The notes under the pieces: generated by a model
Seen by the model: only the letters and a program-made list of their open reading frames with translations
The model's database searches: none
Told to the model about the DNA's origin: nothing
Shown: in pieces, positions 8,394-18,200 of the stretch
Position numbering within the stretch: position 1 is the stretch's first letter
Layout of the letters: each line of letters begins with the position of its first letter
Assembly: GCF_039614715.1 (NCBI RefSeq)
Contig: NZ_CP154857.1
Location: forward strand, 2,542,001 to 2,606,000
Direction: 5' to 3'
Length of the DNA stretch: 64,000 nucleotides
DNA from: Microbacterium sp. AZCO
GTDB taxonomy: Bacteria; Actinomycetota; Actinomycetes; Actinomycetales; Microbacteriaceae
Translations under genes and position numbers: made by a program

Positions 8394-9383
8394 ATGCGCG
8401 TACCGCCCCTCGCCGAGATCCTCGCTTCGGCGCGCGTCGTCGCGCTCCCGCTCGCCACCCGCTTCCGCGGCGTCGACGTGCGTGAGGCGGTGCTCTTCGA
8501 GGGACCCGAAGGCTGGACCGAGTTCTCGCCCTTCGTCGAGTACGGCGACACGGAGGCATCCACCTGGCTCGCGGCGGCGATCGATTGGGGATGGATGCCG
8601 CAGCCGGCGCCGCTGCGTCGCGAGATCCCCGTCAACGCGACGATGCCGGCCGTCGCCGCATCCCGGGTTCCCGAGGTGCTCGCCCGCTACGACGGCTGCC
8701 GGACCGTGAAGGTCAAGGTCGCCGAGGCCGGGCAGACCCTCGCGGACGATGTGACGCGCGTGCGCGCTGTGCGCGAGGCGCTGGGCCCCGAGGGGCGCGT
8801 GCGGGTCGACGCGAACGGCGCATGGAACCTCGATGAGGCGGAGCACGCGGTGCATGCGCTCGCGGAGTTCGACCTCGAGTATGTCGAGCAGCCGTGCGCG
8901 ACGATCGACGAGCTCGCCGAGCTGCGCCGGCGCGTGAAGTACATGGGCGTCCCGATCGCCGCGGACGAGAGCGTGCGCAAGGCCTCCGATCCGCTCGCGG
9001 TCGCCCGCGCGGGCGCGGCCGATCTCCTCGTCGTGAAGGCCCAGCCGCTCGGCGGGGTGGGGCGTGCGCTCGAGATCGTCGCCGAGGCGGGACTCCCGGC
9101 GGTCGTGTCGAGCGCTCTCGACACGTCGATCGGGCTCGCGATGGGCGCCGCTCTCGCCGCCGCGCTCCCCGAGCTCGAGTTCGACTGCGGCCTCGGGACG
9201 GCATCCCTGTTCCTCGGGGATGTCGCGACTCCCCCGCTCGCGCCGCGCGGCGGCGTGCTGCCCGTGGAGCGCATCGGGCCCGACGTCGCACAGCTCGACG
9301 CCCTCGCAGCACCGGAGGACCGGCGCGACTGGTGGCTCGAGCGCATCACACGGTGCCACGCCCTCCTCGAGGCGCGGGACTGA
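8394..9383 (+). CDS. menC: o-Succinylbenzoate synthase MenC
   Basis: The 329-residue enolase-superfamily enzyme dehydrates SHCHC to o-succinylbenzoate in cytoplasmic menaquinone synthesis. Visible catalytic positions are the Lys pair in VKVKVAE, metal ligands Asp (RVDANGAWN), Glu (EYVEQP) and Asp (IAADES), and the second catalytic Lys in LLVVKAQPLGG. The length is normal for the actinobacterial form. The ATG at 8394 (MRVPPL) is chosen over upstream in-frame codons that would run into the hairpin repeats. No other men gene is nearby. The gene converges on the TetR gene with one base between their ends. Confidence 0.93.
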   Translation: MRVPPLAEILASARVVALPLATRFRGVDVREAVLFEGPEGWTEFSPFVEYGDTEASTWLAAAIDWGWMPQPAPLRREIPVNATMPAVAASRVPEVLARYDGCRTVKVKVAEAGQTLADDVTRVRAVREALGPEGRVRVDANGAWNLDEAEHAVHALAEFDLEYVEQPCATIDELAELRRRVKYMGVPIAADESVRKASDPLAVARAGAADLLVVKAQPLGGVGRALEIVAEAGLPAVVSSALDTSIGLAMGAALAAALPELEFDCGLGTASLFLGDVATPPLAPRGGVLPVERIGPDVAQLDALAAPEDRRDWWLERITRCHALLEARD

Positions 9384-9384
9384 G

Positions 9385-10017
9385 TCAGCGCGGCTCGATC
9401 AGCAACTGCGCGACCCGCGCGAGCTCTTCGTTCGTGGTGCGGCACATCTCGGCGTAGTCGACGCCGGCCATCGCGGAGCGCACGGACGCGCCCTCCCACA
9501 CGGTGATCATGAGGCGCGCGGCCTCGTCGGCATCCAGGCGGAAGGTGAGGGCGCTGGTGCGGCCGATGTCGGCGATGATCTGAGCGACGCTGCGGATCAT
9601 CTCGGACTCCTGGGCGAGGTAGGCAGCCGCGAGCTGCGCGTTGCGCAGGGCATGGATGCGGATCTCGCTCATGAGGAGGACGCCCAGACGGTCGTCGGAG
9701 GTGATGTCGAGCACCTGCTGGATGATCGAGAAGGCGTTGCCAGCGGCATCCGCGAAGGCGCCCTGGCGCTCGAGCTCAGCGACACGATCCTGCACGGCCG
9801 CGACGCGCTCGCGCGAGACGAGGCTCGCGAGCTCGAGGAAGAGCTCCTCCTTCGTCTCGAAGTTGGAGTAGAACGCCCCGCGCGTGAACCCCGCGCGCTC
9901 GCAGATCGCTTCGACCGAGGCGGCGTCGAGGCCCACCTCGGCGAAGACCTCCGCTGCGGCATCGAGCAGTCGCTGTCGGGTGACGTCTCTGCGACGCGTC
10001 GTCACGGCATCGGTCAC
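9385..10017 (-). CDS. TetR-family regulator, probable repressor of the MMPL operon
   Basis: The 210-residue product has an N-terminal HTH (TRQRLLDAAAEVFAEVG, then ICERAGFTRGAFYSNFETKEELF), the TetR/AcrR signature. Its alpha-helical ligand-binding C-terminus has no recognisable specificity. A GTG start at 10017 is preceded by an AGGAGA ribosome-binding site. It is transcribed divergently from the MMPL exporter gene, and two matching palindromes lie between them, so repression of the exporter and autorepression is the simplest reading. Confidence 0.92.
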   Translation of the reverse strand: MTDAVTTRRRDVTRQRLLDAAAEVFAEVGLDAASVEAICERAGFTRGAFYSNFETKEELFLELASLVSRERVAAVQDRVAELERQGAFADAAGNAFSIIQQVLDITSDDRLGVLLMSEIRIHALRNAQLAAAYLAQESEMIRSVAQIIADIGRTSALTFRLDADEAARLMITVWEGASVRSAMAGVDYAEMCRTTNEELARVAQLLIEPR

Positions 10018-10079
10018 GTCTTCTCCTCGTCTCGATTCTCACACCTGACGTTCAGCCTTGCGTCCGGATGCCTCCCTAC

Positions 10080-10112
10080 GATACATCTATGTATCGGATA
10101 CAGCGGCGTATC
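10080..10112. promoter_or_regulatory. Double TetR-type operator in the MMPL promoter region
   Basis: Two 16-bp palindromes stand side by side: GATACATCTATGTATC (10080-10095) and GATACAGCGGCGTATC (10097-10112). They give four GATAC/GTATC half-sites, with centres 17 bp apart. A TTGCGT -35-like box sits at 10058-10063 just before them. The placement over the probable core promoter of the MMPL gene suits a repressor that binds as two dimers. Confidence 0.6.
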
Positions 10113-10178
10113 GATCCACCACTTCCCGTTCGGATCGATTAGCCGCCCGCCGGCCCGTCGACATCACCCGGAGGCTCC

Positions 10179-13007
10179 GTGTCCACTCTTCTCTACGCGC
10201 TCGGACGCTGGTCGTACCGTCACGGCTGGCGCGTCCTCATCGCGTGGCTCCTGCTCCTCGGCATCGCCGGCGGCAGCGCGGCGGTGTTCATGAAGGGCAC
10301 CGACAACTCGTTCTCGATTCCCGGGACCGAGGCGCAGGCCGGTCTGGAGCAGCTGAGCCGGTCGTTCCCGCAGGCCAGCGGCACGAGCGCCCAGCTCGTC
10401 GTGGTCGCGGCGGACGGCGACAGCGTCGCGGACGATCCGTACAAGTCCGAGATCGAGGATGCCGTCGCCAAGCTGGAGGACCTCGACGGCGTGCTCGCGG
10501 TCACCGACCCCTTCAACGAGATGGTGACGGGTCTCGTGTCGGACGACGAGAGCGCCGCGATCGTCCGCCTGCAGTTCGACGGGCAGGCGACCGACGTGAC
10601 ACCCGAGACCAAGGACGAGCTGCACACGATCAGCGCCGACCTCGAGAGCGCGCTCCCCGACGGCTCTCAGGTGGCCATCGGCGGCGACCTGTTCTCGCAG
10701 TCCGTTCCCGCGATCTCGATCATCGAGGCCGTCGGCGTGCTCGTCGCGCTGTTCGTGCTGATCGTGACGTTCCGCTCGTTCGCGGTCGCGTGGTTCCCGC
10801 TCGTGAGCGCCCTCATCGGCGTTGCGCTCGCGATCTCGCTCATCCTCGTCTCGACGGCCTTCGCCTCGATCTCGTCGACGACGCCCCTGCTCGCGATCAT
10901 GCTCGGGCTGGCGGTCGGCATCGACTACGCCCTCTTCATCGTCGCGCGACATCAAGACCAGGTGCGGGCCGGCACCGACCCCGAGGAGTCGGCGGCGCGC
11001 GCCACCGGCACGGCCGGATCCGCCGTCGTGTTCGCCGGTGTGACGGTGCTCATCGCCCTCATCGGCCTGTCGTTCGCCGGCATCCCGTTCCTCACCACGA
11101 TGGGCATCGCGGCCTCGGTCGCCGTCGCCATCGCCGTGCTCGTCGCCATCACGCTCACACCCGCGCTGCTCGGGTTCGCGAAGGGCCGGGTCGTCGGGTG
11201 GAAGCGGCGTTCCCGGAGGCAGGATGCCGCGCCCGCCGCCGCCCATGACGGCGAGGTCGCCGCGTCCTCTCGCAGGGCCGTGCCCGTCGAGGCGCCCGTG
11301 AAGCGCGGCTTCGCGACGCGGTGGGTCGGCGGCGTGACGCGGCATCCCGTCATCACGACCGTCGCCGTCGTCGTCGGACTCGGGCTCCTGGCGATCCCGG
11401 CCGCGAGCCTCCGGCTCGCGCTGCCGAACGCGGGCATGCAGCCCACGACGAGCGAGGCGCGCCAGGCCTACGACCTCACCTCGGAGCACTTCGGTCCCGG
11501 CTTCAACGGCCCGCTCATCCTGACCGGCACGATCGTCACCTCGAACGACCCGCTCGGCCTCATGGAGGACCTCGGCAAGGCCGTCGAGAAGGTGCCGGGC
11601 GTCAAGACGGTCGCCCTCGCGACGCCCAACCAGACCGCCGACACGGGCATCGTGCAGCTCGTCCCCGAGACGGCGCCCGACGACCCCGCGACGGCCGACC
11701 TCGTGCGCGAGCTGCGCTCGCACCACGACGAGTGGCTCGACAAGTACGGCGTCGACCTCAAGGTGACCGGCTTCACAGCCGTCGCGATCGACATCTCCGA
11801 CCGTCTGGGCGCCGCCCTCCTCCCCTTCGGCATCTTCGTCGTCGGCCTGTCGCTCGTGCTCCTCATGATCGTCTTCCGCTCGATCTGGGTGCCGATCAAG
11901 GCCGCCGTCGGCTACCTGCTGTCGGTCGCCGCCGCCTTCGGCGTCATCGCGCTCGTCTTCGAGCACGGCGTCGCCGCCGACCTCCTCCACGTCGCCAAGC
12001 TCGGTCCGATCATCAGCTTCATGCCGATCATCCTCATGGGTGTGCTGTTCGGCCTGGCGATGGACTACGAGGTGTTCCTCGTGTCCCGCATGCGGGAGGA
12101 CTACGTGCACAAGCGCCGCGCAGAACGCGAGCGCTCGACCGGTGAGACTGTCGCACCGCGCGACACGGCGGTGGGCGCGGTGCGCTCGGGCTTCACGGCA
12201 TCCGCCCGCGTCGTCACCGCGGCGGCCGTCATCATGTTCGCGGTCTTCGCGGCCTTCATCCCCGAAGGCGACACCGCGATCAAGCCCATCGCCCTCGGTC
12301 TCGCCGTCGGCATCGCGATCGACGCGTTCCTCGTGCGCATGACGCTCGTGCCGGCCGTCATGGCGCTCCTGGGCGACAAGGCGTGGTGGTTCCCGAAGTG
12401 GCTCGACCGCGCACTCCCGCACTTCGACATCGAGGGCGAAGCCGTCGAGCGCGAGCTCGCCCTCGCCGACTGGCCCGGCGAGGACTCGACCGCCGTCGTC
12501 GTGGCGGAAGACCTCGAGGTCGCCGCCGACGATCGCGCGCTCGTGCGCGGCGTCTCGCTCGCCGTCGAGCCTCGCGAAGCCCTCATCGTGACCTCGCCCG
12601 TCGCCGCCGAGAGCCGCGCGCTGCTCCTCGCGATCGCCGGCCGTGTGGCGCCGACGGGCGGACGCCTGCGCGTCGCGGGCCACCTGCTGCCCGAGCGGGC
12701 TGCGTGGGTGCGCGCGCATGTCGGCGTCGCGCTGCTGTGGGGCGCGCCCGACCCGCTCGACGAGCTCCGCGAAGCCCTGCGGGGCCGCACGTCGCTCGTC
12801 GTCGTCGACGGCCTCGACGTGCTCACGCTGGCGCAGCGCACGCAGGCCGCCGGGATGCTGCGGGATGCGGCATCCATCGCCCTCGTCGTCTCGGCGATCG
12901 ACGCCGCGGCGGCGCAGAGCCTCCTGGCCGACGCGGGCCGGCCGCCCGCCGCCGCGATCGACCTCACCAGACCGTCCACCCTCTCTTCCGCCGAGGTGAC
13001 CCGATGA
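10179..13007 (+). CDS. MMPL-family exporter with C-terminal ABC-ATPase-like domain
   Basis: The 942-residue product belongs to the RND-like MMPL family, which moves lipids or drugs using the proton gradient. Residues 1-760 hold two repeats, each with one helix, a large extracellular loop and five helices. The conserved transport motifs are GIDYALFIVARHQ (first half) and GLAMDYEVFLVSRM (second half). Residues about 765-942 are unusual. They follow the outline of an ABC ATPase (VVVAEDLEVAADDRALVRG, APTGGRLRVAGHLLPE, VVVDGLDVL), but the Walker A reads TSPVAAESRALLL, without the Gly-Lys-Ser/Thr, so ATP hydrolysis is unlikely. The GTG start at 10179 has a GGAGG site 9 nt upstream. Its stop overlaps the next ATG (ATGA). 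Confidence 0.88.
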   Translation: MSTLLYALGRWSYRHGWRVLIAWLLLLGIAGGSAAVFMKGTDNSFSIPGTEAQAGLEQLSRSFPQASGTSAQLVVVAADGDSVADDPYKSEIEDAVAKLEDLDGVLAVTDPFNEMVTGLVSDDESAAIVRLQFDGQATDVTPETKDELHTISADLESALPDGSQVAIGGDLFSQSVPAISIIEAVGVLVALFVLIVTFRSFAVAWFPLVSALIGVALAISLILVSTAFASISSTTPLLAIMLGLAVGIDYALFIVARHQDQVRAGTDPEESAARATGTAGSAVVFAGVTVLIALIGLSFAGIPFLTTMGIAASVAVAIAVLVAITLTPALLGFAKGRVVGWKRRSRRQDAAPAAAHDGEVAASSRRAVPVEAPVKRGFATRWVGGVTRHPVITTVAVVVGLGLLAIPAASLRLALPNAGMQPTTSEARQAYDLTSEHFGPGFNGPLILTGTIVTSNDPLGLMEDLGKAVEKVPGVKTVALATPNQTADTGIVQLVPETAPDDPATADLVRELRSHHDEWLDKYGVDLKVTGFTAVAIDISDRLGAALLPFGIFVVGLSLVLLMIVFRSIWVPIKAAVGYLLSVAAAFGVIALVFEHGVAADLLHVAKLGPIISFMPIILMGVLFGLAMDYEVFLVSRMREDYVHKRRAERERSTGETVAPRDTAVGAVRSGFTASARVVTAAAVIMFAVFAAFIPEGDTAIKPIALGLAVGIAIDAFLVRMTLVPAVMALLGDKAWWFPKWLDRALPHFDIEGEAVERELALADWPGEDSTAVVVAEDLEVAADDRALVRGVSLAVEPREALIVTSPVAAESRALLLAIAGRVAPTGGRLRVAGHLLPERAAWVRAHVGVALLWGAPDPLDELREALRGRTSLVVVDGLDVLTLAQRTQAAGMLRDAASIALVVSAIDAAAAQSLLADAGRPPAAAIDLTRPSTLSSAEVTR

Positions 13008-15040
13008 GCCTCCCCATCGAACGCGCGCGATCGCGCCGCCCCATCACGTGGCTGACGCTCATCGGCGTCCTGCTGCTGCCCGTCGTGATCGGCGGCATCC
13101 TCGTCGCGGCGCTCTACAACCCCGCCGAGCGGCTCGACTCGATCAACGCCGCCATCGTGAACGACGACGAGCCCGTCACGATCAACGACCAGATGGTTCC
13201 GCTCGGACGCCAGCTCACGGCAGGGCTCGTCAAGGGCTCCGACGACGTCGACAGCAACCTCACCTGGACGCTCTCGAACGCCGACGACGCGGCCGACGGC
13301 CTCGCCGACGGCACGTACGACGCGGTCGTGACGATCCCGAAGAACTTCTCCGCCGCGGCGACGTCGACACAGCCGGGCGAGACGCCCGAGCAGGCGACGA
13401 TCCAGGTCAAGACGGCTCCGGACTCACTGGTCGTCGACGACGCCATCACGGCGCAGGTGACGCAGGCCGCCGCCGCGCTCATGGGCCAGCAGCTCTCGCA
13501 GGTGTACCTCGAGAACGTCTTCCTCGGCTTCACGACGCTCGGCGACAAGCTCGGGGATGCCGCCACCGGCGCGCAGCAGCTCGCCGACGGCGCGCAGCAG
13601 GCCGCCGACGGCGCCGCACAGCTGCCGAGCGGCGCGACGCAGCTCGCCGACGGCGCTGGATCGCTGTCGTCGGGTGCGACGCAGCTCGCGAGCGGCCTCG
13701 ATCAGATCGCGACGGGCATCGGCTCGGCCGCGGGCGGAGCGCGGGAGATCGCGGGCGGGATCGACCAGGCTGCGGCCGGCGTGCAGAACCAGCAGCTGAA
13801 GGATGCCGCCAACGCCTCCGCGAGCTACGCGGGGACGACGGCGACGCAGACCGCGGACGTCGCCAAGCAAGTCGGCGGCGTCGCGCAGTCTGCGGGTGCC
13901 CTGGCTCAGACGATGGGCGGCCTCGCGCAGACGTGCCTCGCCTCCGGCGCGAGCCAGGCGTACTGCGACCAGGTGGGTGCTGCCGCGGCGAGCGCAGGAA
14001 CGCTCGCGCAGAGCGCGGGCGGTGCGGCCCAGGCTGCCGTCACGGCGGCGACGAGCGCCGGCTACGCGAACGGCTATGCGGCGCCGACCGCGTCGGGCAT
14101 CGCGGAGCTCATGGACAAGACGAGCGCGGGCCTCACGCAGCTCGCCGACGGAACCCGCGGCCTCGCCGACGGCCTCGACAAGCTGCAGTCCGGAACGGCC
14201 CAGTCGGCGGACGGCGCGCGCAAGCTCGCGTCGGGCGCCTCGCAGCTGAGCGGTGGCGGCGACCAGCTCGCGACGGGGGCGCAGAGCCTCGCCGACGGTG
14301 TGGCGCAGCTCGCCACCGGCACGAGCCAGCTGGCGTCGGGCCTGGACACCGCTGTGGCGCAGATCCCGTCGTACACGGATGCCGAGGCGAAGAGCCTCGC
14401 CGACGTCGTGTCCGACCCCGTGGCGGCCAAGGGCACGGGCGACAGCCTGTTCGGGGCATCCGCGATCCCGCTTCTCGCGACAGCCGCGCTGTGGTTCGGC
14501 GGCCTCGCGACGTTCGTCGCACTGCAGGCCGTGAGCCGTCGCGCGCTCGCCTCGCGGGCTCCGTCGGCCGCCCTCGCGTTCCGGGCGTTCCTCCCCGCGG
14601 CCGCCATCGGTGCGCTGCAGGGTCTGCTCGTGGCCGGCGTCGTGCAGATCGCGGCGTCGTACGACTGGGGCACGTGGTCGGTGTTCGCTGCGCTCTGCGT
14701 CGTCGCGGGAGTGGCCTTCGCCGCCGTGAACCAGGCGCTCGTCGCCGTGTTCGGAGGTGCGGGGCGCTGGATCGCAGCGCTCATCGGCGCCTTCCTGATC
14801 GCGACCGGTGTGGTCTCGACGGTGCCGGCCGTGCTCGCGTCCATCGCCTCGATCCTGCCGACCGCTCCGGCGTACAACGGGATGGTGTCGGCCCTCACGT
14901 CGACGTCGGGCGTGGGTGCGGGCTTCGCGGGCCTCATCATCTGGGCCGTGCTCGCCTTCATCGCGACGGTGCTGGCGGTGGTCCGTCGCCGCACGATCTC
15001 GGCGCGGGCTCTGATCGAGCCGGCCGTCGCGACGGCCTGA
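13004..15040 (+). CDS. YhgE/Pip-family membrane protein
   Basis: The 678-residue product has one N-terminal helix (WLTLIGVLLLPVVIGGILVA), then the family motif AALYNPAERLDSINAAIVNDD. A long extracellular region of about 450 residues follows, full of seven-residue repeats (QLADGAQQ, QLASGLD, SLADGVA) likely to form a coiled stalk. It ends in about five helices related to ABC-2 permeases. Family members include the Lactococcus phage infection protein and B. subtilis YhgE; the transport role is inferred. It is coupled by a 4-nt overlap to the MMPL gene, so both probably form one export unit under the TetR operator. Confidence 0.9.
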   Translation: MSLPIERARSRRPITWLTLIGVLLLPVVIGGILVAALYNPAERLDSINAAIVNDDEPVTINDQMVPLGRQLTAGLVKGSDDVDSNLTWTLSNADDAADGLADGTYDAVVTIPKNFSAAATSTQPGETPEQATIQVKTAPDSLVVDDAITAQVTQAAAALMGQQLSQVYLENVFLGFTTLGDKLGDAATGAQQLADGAQQAADGAAQLPSGATQLADGAGSLSSGATQLASGLDQIATGIGSAAGGAREIAGGIDQAAAGVQNQQLKDAANASASYAGTTATQTADVAKQVGGVAQSAGALAQTMGGLAQTCLASGASQAYCDQVGAAAASAGTLAQSAGGAAQAAVTAATSAGYANGYAAPTASGIAELMDKTSAGLTQLADGTRGLADGLDKLQSGTAQSADGARKLASGASQLSGGGDQLATGAQSLADGVAQLATGTSQLASGLDTAVAQIPSYTDAEAKSLADVVSDPVAAKGTGDSLFGASAIPLLATAALWFGGLATFVALQAVSRRALASRAPSAALAFRAFLPAAAIGALQGLLVAGVVQIAASYDWGTWSVFAALCVVAGVAFAAVNQALVAVFGGAGRWIAALIGAFLIATGVVSTVPAVLASIASILPTAPAYNGMVSALTSTSGVGAGFAGLIIWAVLAFIATVLAVVRRRTISARALIEPAVATA

Positions 15041-15063
15041 CCCCGAGGCCACGCATTTCCGCA

Positions 15064-15104
15064 CGAGCCGAGACACCGCGCAGCGCGCGCGGCGTCTCGG
15101 CTCG
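15064..15104 (+). terminator. Hairpin terminator after the MMPL-YhgE operon
   Basis: CGAGCCGAGAC (15064-15074) pairs perfectly with GTCTCGGCTCG (15094-15104) around a GC-rich inner stem. Only a weak T-rich tail follows. The rest of 15041-15292 shows no gene. Confidence 0.65.
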
Positions 15105-15292
15105 TCGCTTCTGTCGGCTCGCGGCGTCTGCACCGGCCGCGGTGAGGGTGCGGATGGTGCGAGGGATGCCTACTCACCCGCCGCACCGCGAGGGCGAGGG
15201 GGGACGCGTCGGATGCGGCGGATGAGCGGGCGGCGAGACCCCGTCGACGCTTCGGGGGGAGCCGAAGGGCCGGGCGAAAGCGGGGCCGGCGT

Positions 15293-18200
15293 TCAGTCGT
15301 CGTTCTTGATCGTCACCAACCCCTGTGCATCGGCGAGGTTCACGCCGGGAGCGGGCTGAAGCCTGACGATGAAGTACTCGTCGGTCTCCTTGGCGGCGTC
15401 GCCGACGACGGTGAAGGTGATGGTTGCGGTCGTGGCGCCGGCCGCGAAGGTCACGACGCCGGAGGTCGCCCCCGTGACGTCGCTCCCCCACGTCACTCCG
15501 TTCGCGAGGAGCGTGTCGACGCTCCAGTTGATCGACTGGGCAGAGCCGGCCTGATCGCGGGTGACCGTGAGCGTGACGGTCTTCGTGGTGCCCGTCGCAC
15601 CCTCGGTGACTGTCGCGTCCGAGATGCGCACCGCCGGGGCGGCCGCGGGCGAGCCGGTGTACTGCGAGTCGTCGGTGCGGAATCGGTAGTCGGCGGCGGA
15701 TGCCGTCACCGCCGTCCCGAACACGAACAGGCCTTGTCTGCCGTCTGCCACGGGGGCGTTGAAGGCGAACGAGCCCAGGACCTGGCCGTTCACGCTGATG
15801 GTGACGACCGTCGCCTTCAGCACGACGTCGAGGACGTAGTCGACTCCGGCGGTGAGGGCCAGCGCGACGGCGAGGTCGATCGTGCGGCTGCCATGGGCCA
15901 GGTGCCCGATCACGACCCGCTGACCGGCGAGGTCGAGCCCCGCGAACTTGTAGTCGGTCGTGGAGTACCAGTCGAACATGATGCCGGTGACGCCCACCGC
16001 GCGCAGCGTCGCGGTGAGATCGACGTAGCTCGTCGGCTGCAGGAGCTGGACCCCCGTGTAGGAGGCGCCGCTCGTGGGGATGCCCAGGAGCGTCGTGGCG
16101 GTGGCCGAGGCATCCGTCGTGCCCTGCAGGCGACCGCCCGTGACCGCCCACGTGCCGGTGACGTCCTGCTTGGCGGCGACGGCCGTGCCCTCGAAGAACT
16201 CGGTGCGGTCGATCGTGATCTCCGGCGAGATCACCGTGAGCGTGATGTTGTCGAACAGACCCTTGGCCTGGTTCGACCCGAAGCCGGTCATGCCGCGGTT
16301 GAGCGCGACCTTGTCGGTGCCGATCATCCGCGGCGCGAAGGTGTAGCTGAAGGCGTTCGCTCCGTTGGCGGTGACCGTGACGACGAGGCCGTTGATCACG
16401 ACATTGAGGTCGTAGAACGTGTTGGCCTTGACGCCGCCCGGCACGCTGCCCTGCGCGCGCACCCACCAGCCGGTCGCCGTGCGCTCGCCGATCACCATCT
16501 TGTTGGTCGACTGGTCGATGCCGGCGAACTTGAAGTCGGTGGGCGAGAAGTAGTCGAAGATGATGTACGCGTTGGCCTTCCAGCCGCCGGTCGGCTTGTC
16601 CATCGAGATGCGCGCCGCGAGCTCGTAGTACACCGTCTGGTACGCGTCGGAGTACCACACCGCCACCGCGTCGCCCTGCGAGCTGGCCGCCGTGACGCTC
16701 AGGATGCCCTGGCTGACCGTGAACGTGCCCGAGTCGGTCGAGAAGCCCTGGAGCGTGCCGTCGTTGAAGTCGGCTCCGCGGATGCTGTCGCGCTTGCCGC
16801 CCGGGATGTTGCCGGCCTGCGGGTCGGTCGGGCCGCCGGTCTGGGTCTGCCAGTAACCGTGGTCCTCCTGGCGAATGAGGCCGAGCTCGCCGAACGGCTC
16901 GCCGTTGCGCAGCGGGTCACTGCCCTCGTCGGTAGCGCGGGTGAGGTCGACGCCCTGGCTGCGGCTGAGCGCGTACAGGAACTCGGGCAGCTGCGGCTCG
17001 TTCTGGCGGCTCACCGTGCCGATGCCGAACGGCGCGAACGGCACGAGGTAGCTGTTGAACTCCCCGACCCAGTCGATGAGCCGGTCGCCCGCGGTGTTGC
17101 CGATGAGGATGTCGAGGCCGGCGCCGCCGTAGACGCGGTCCTGGAAGCTCGAGTTCACGCCGTCGGGCCGGTCGTTGAGCCACGTGTCGGTGGGCACGGG
17201 ATCGGTGCACGTGCCGTTCGGCGTCTGGGTGACGCATCCCGAGTGCAGGTCGTCGTCGGCGTTCGACAGGTCGTTGCCCCAGCCGCCCCAGAGCGTGTCC
17301 TGACCCGTGCCGCCGACCTGCCAGTCGTTGCCGAGGTCGCCGAAGATCACGTCGTTGCCGTCGGTCGCCTGCGTGGTCTTCCACGCGGTGCACAGACCCT
17401 GGTTGTCGATCGCGATGCACGCGCCCTTGCCGTCGGCGCCGACGTAGTAGTTGCCCGTGAGGTCTTCGTTGTTGAGGAAGAACTGGTTCGGGAAGAGGGA
17501 TGCCGCGGGGCTGCCCGTGCAGGTGTGGCCGCTGGGCGTCCACGAGGTGCAGCCCCACGTGTTGCCCGAGGCGTCGAAGCGGATCTCACGACGCGGGTCG
17601 TACTCGTCGTAGAGGAGGAACTCGCCCAGGCGCGTCTCGTTGTGGTGGTTGGCGTGCCACGGGTTGGTGTCGGCGCCGAAGTGCAGCACGTCGCCCGGGT
17701 TCCACGGGTGGGCGAAGTCGATGTACTCGAGGCCGATCGGGTTGCCCGCGGCGTCGAAGTGCTGCGCGAAGCCGCCGCTGGCGTAGCCCGGCTGGCCGGC
17801 GCCGATCGCCTCGGAGCCGCTGATCGCGTCGTCGCCGGCGCCGCCGTGGATCCAGTCGCTGCCGAGTCCGCCGAAGATGATGTCGTCGGAGTTGTTCGCG
17901 TCGTAGAGCGGCTGGTTCACGACCTTGTTGAGACCGGCGTTCACGTCGGGGCCGAGGTTGTAGACCGTGAGGTCGACCGACTTCAGCAGGGCGCCTGCCA
18001 CGTTGATGACAGCCGTCTGCACCTGACCGGGCGTGTAGATGAACTCGTTCAGGACATTGCCATTGGAGTACTTCGTGTCGGGGTCGGTGGCCAGGAGTGC
18101 CAGGATGCCGAACAGCCGCTCGCTGTAGCAGGCGTTGCCCGAGTTGGCCGTGTTGTTGCTGCCCGTGCAGGCCGCGCCGGCGGCCGTCACACCGGTCGAG

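Noticed and set aside
10164..12719. Minus-strand open frame opposite the MMPL gene
   Set aside because: The plus-strand MMPL frame has clear transport motifs; this one is rich in Arg, Glu, Asp and Gly with no fold signal.
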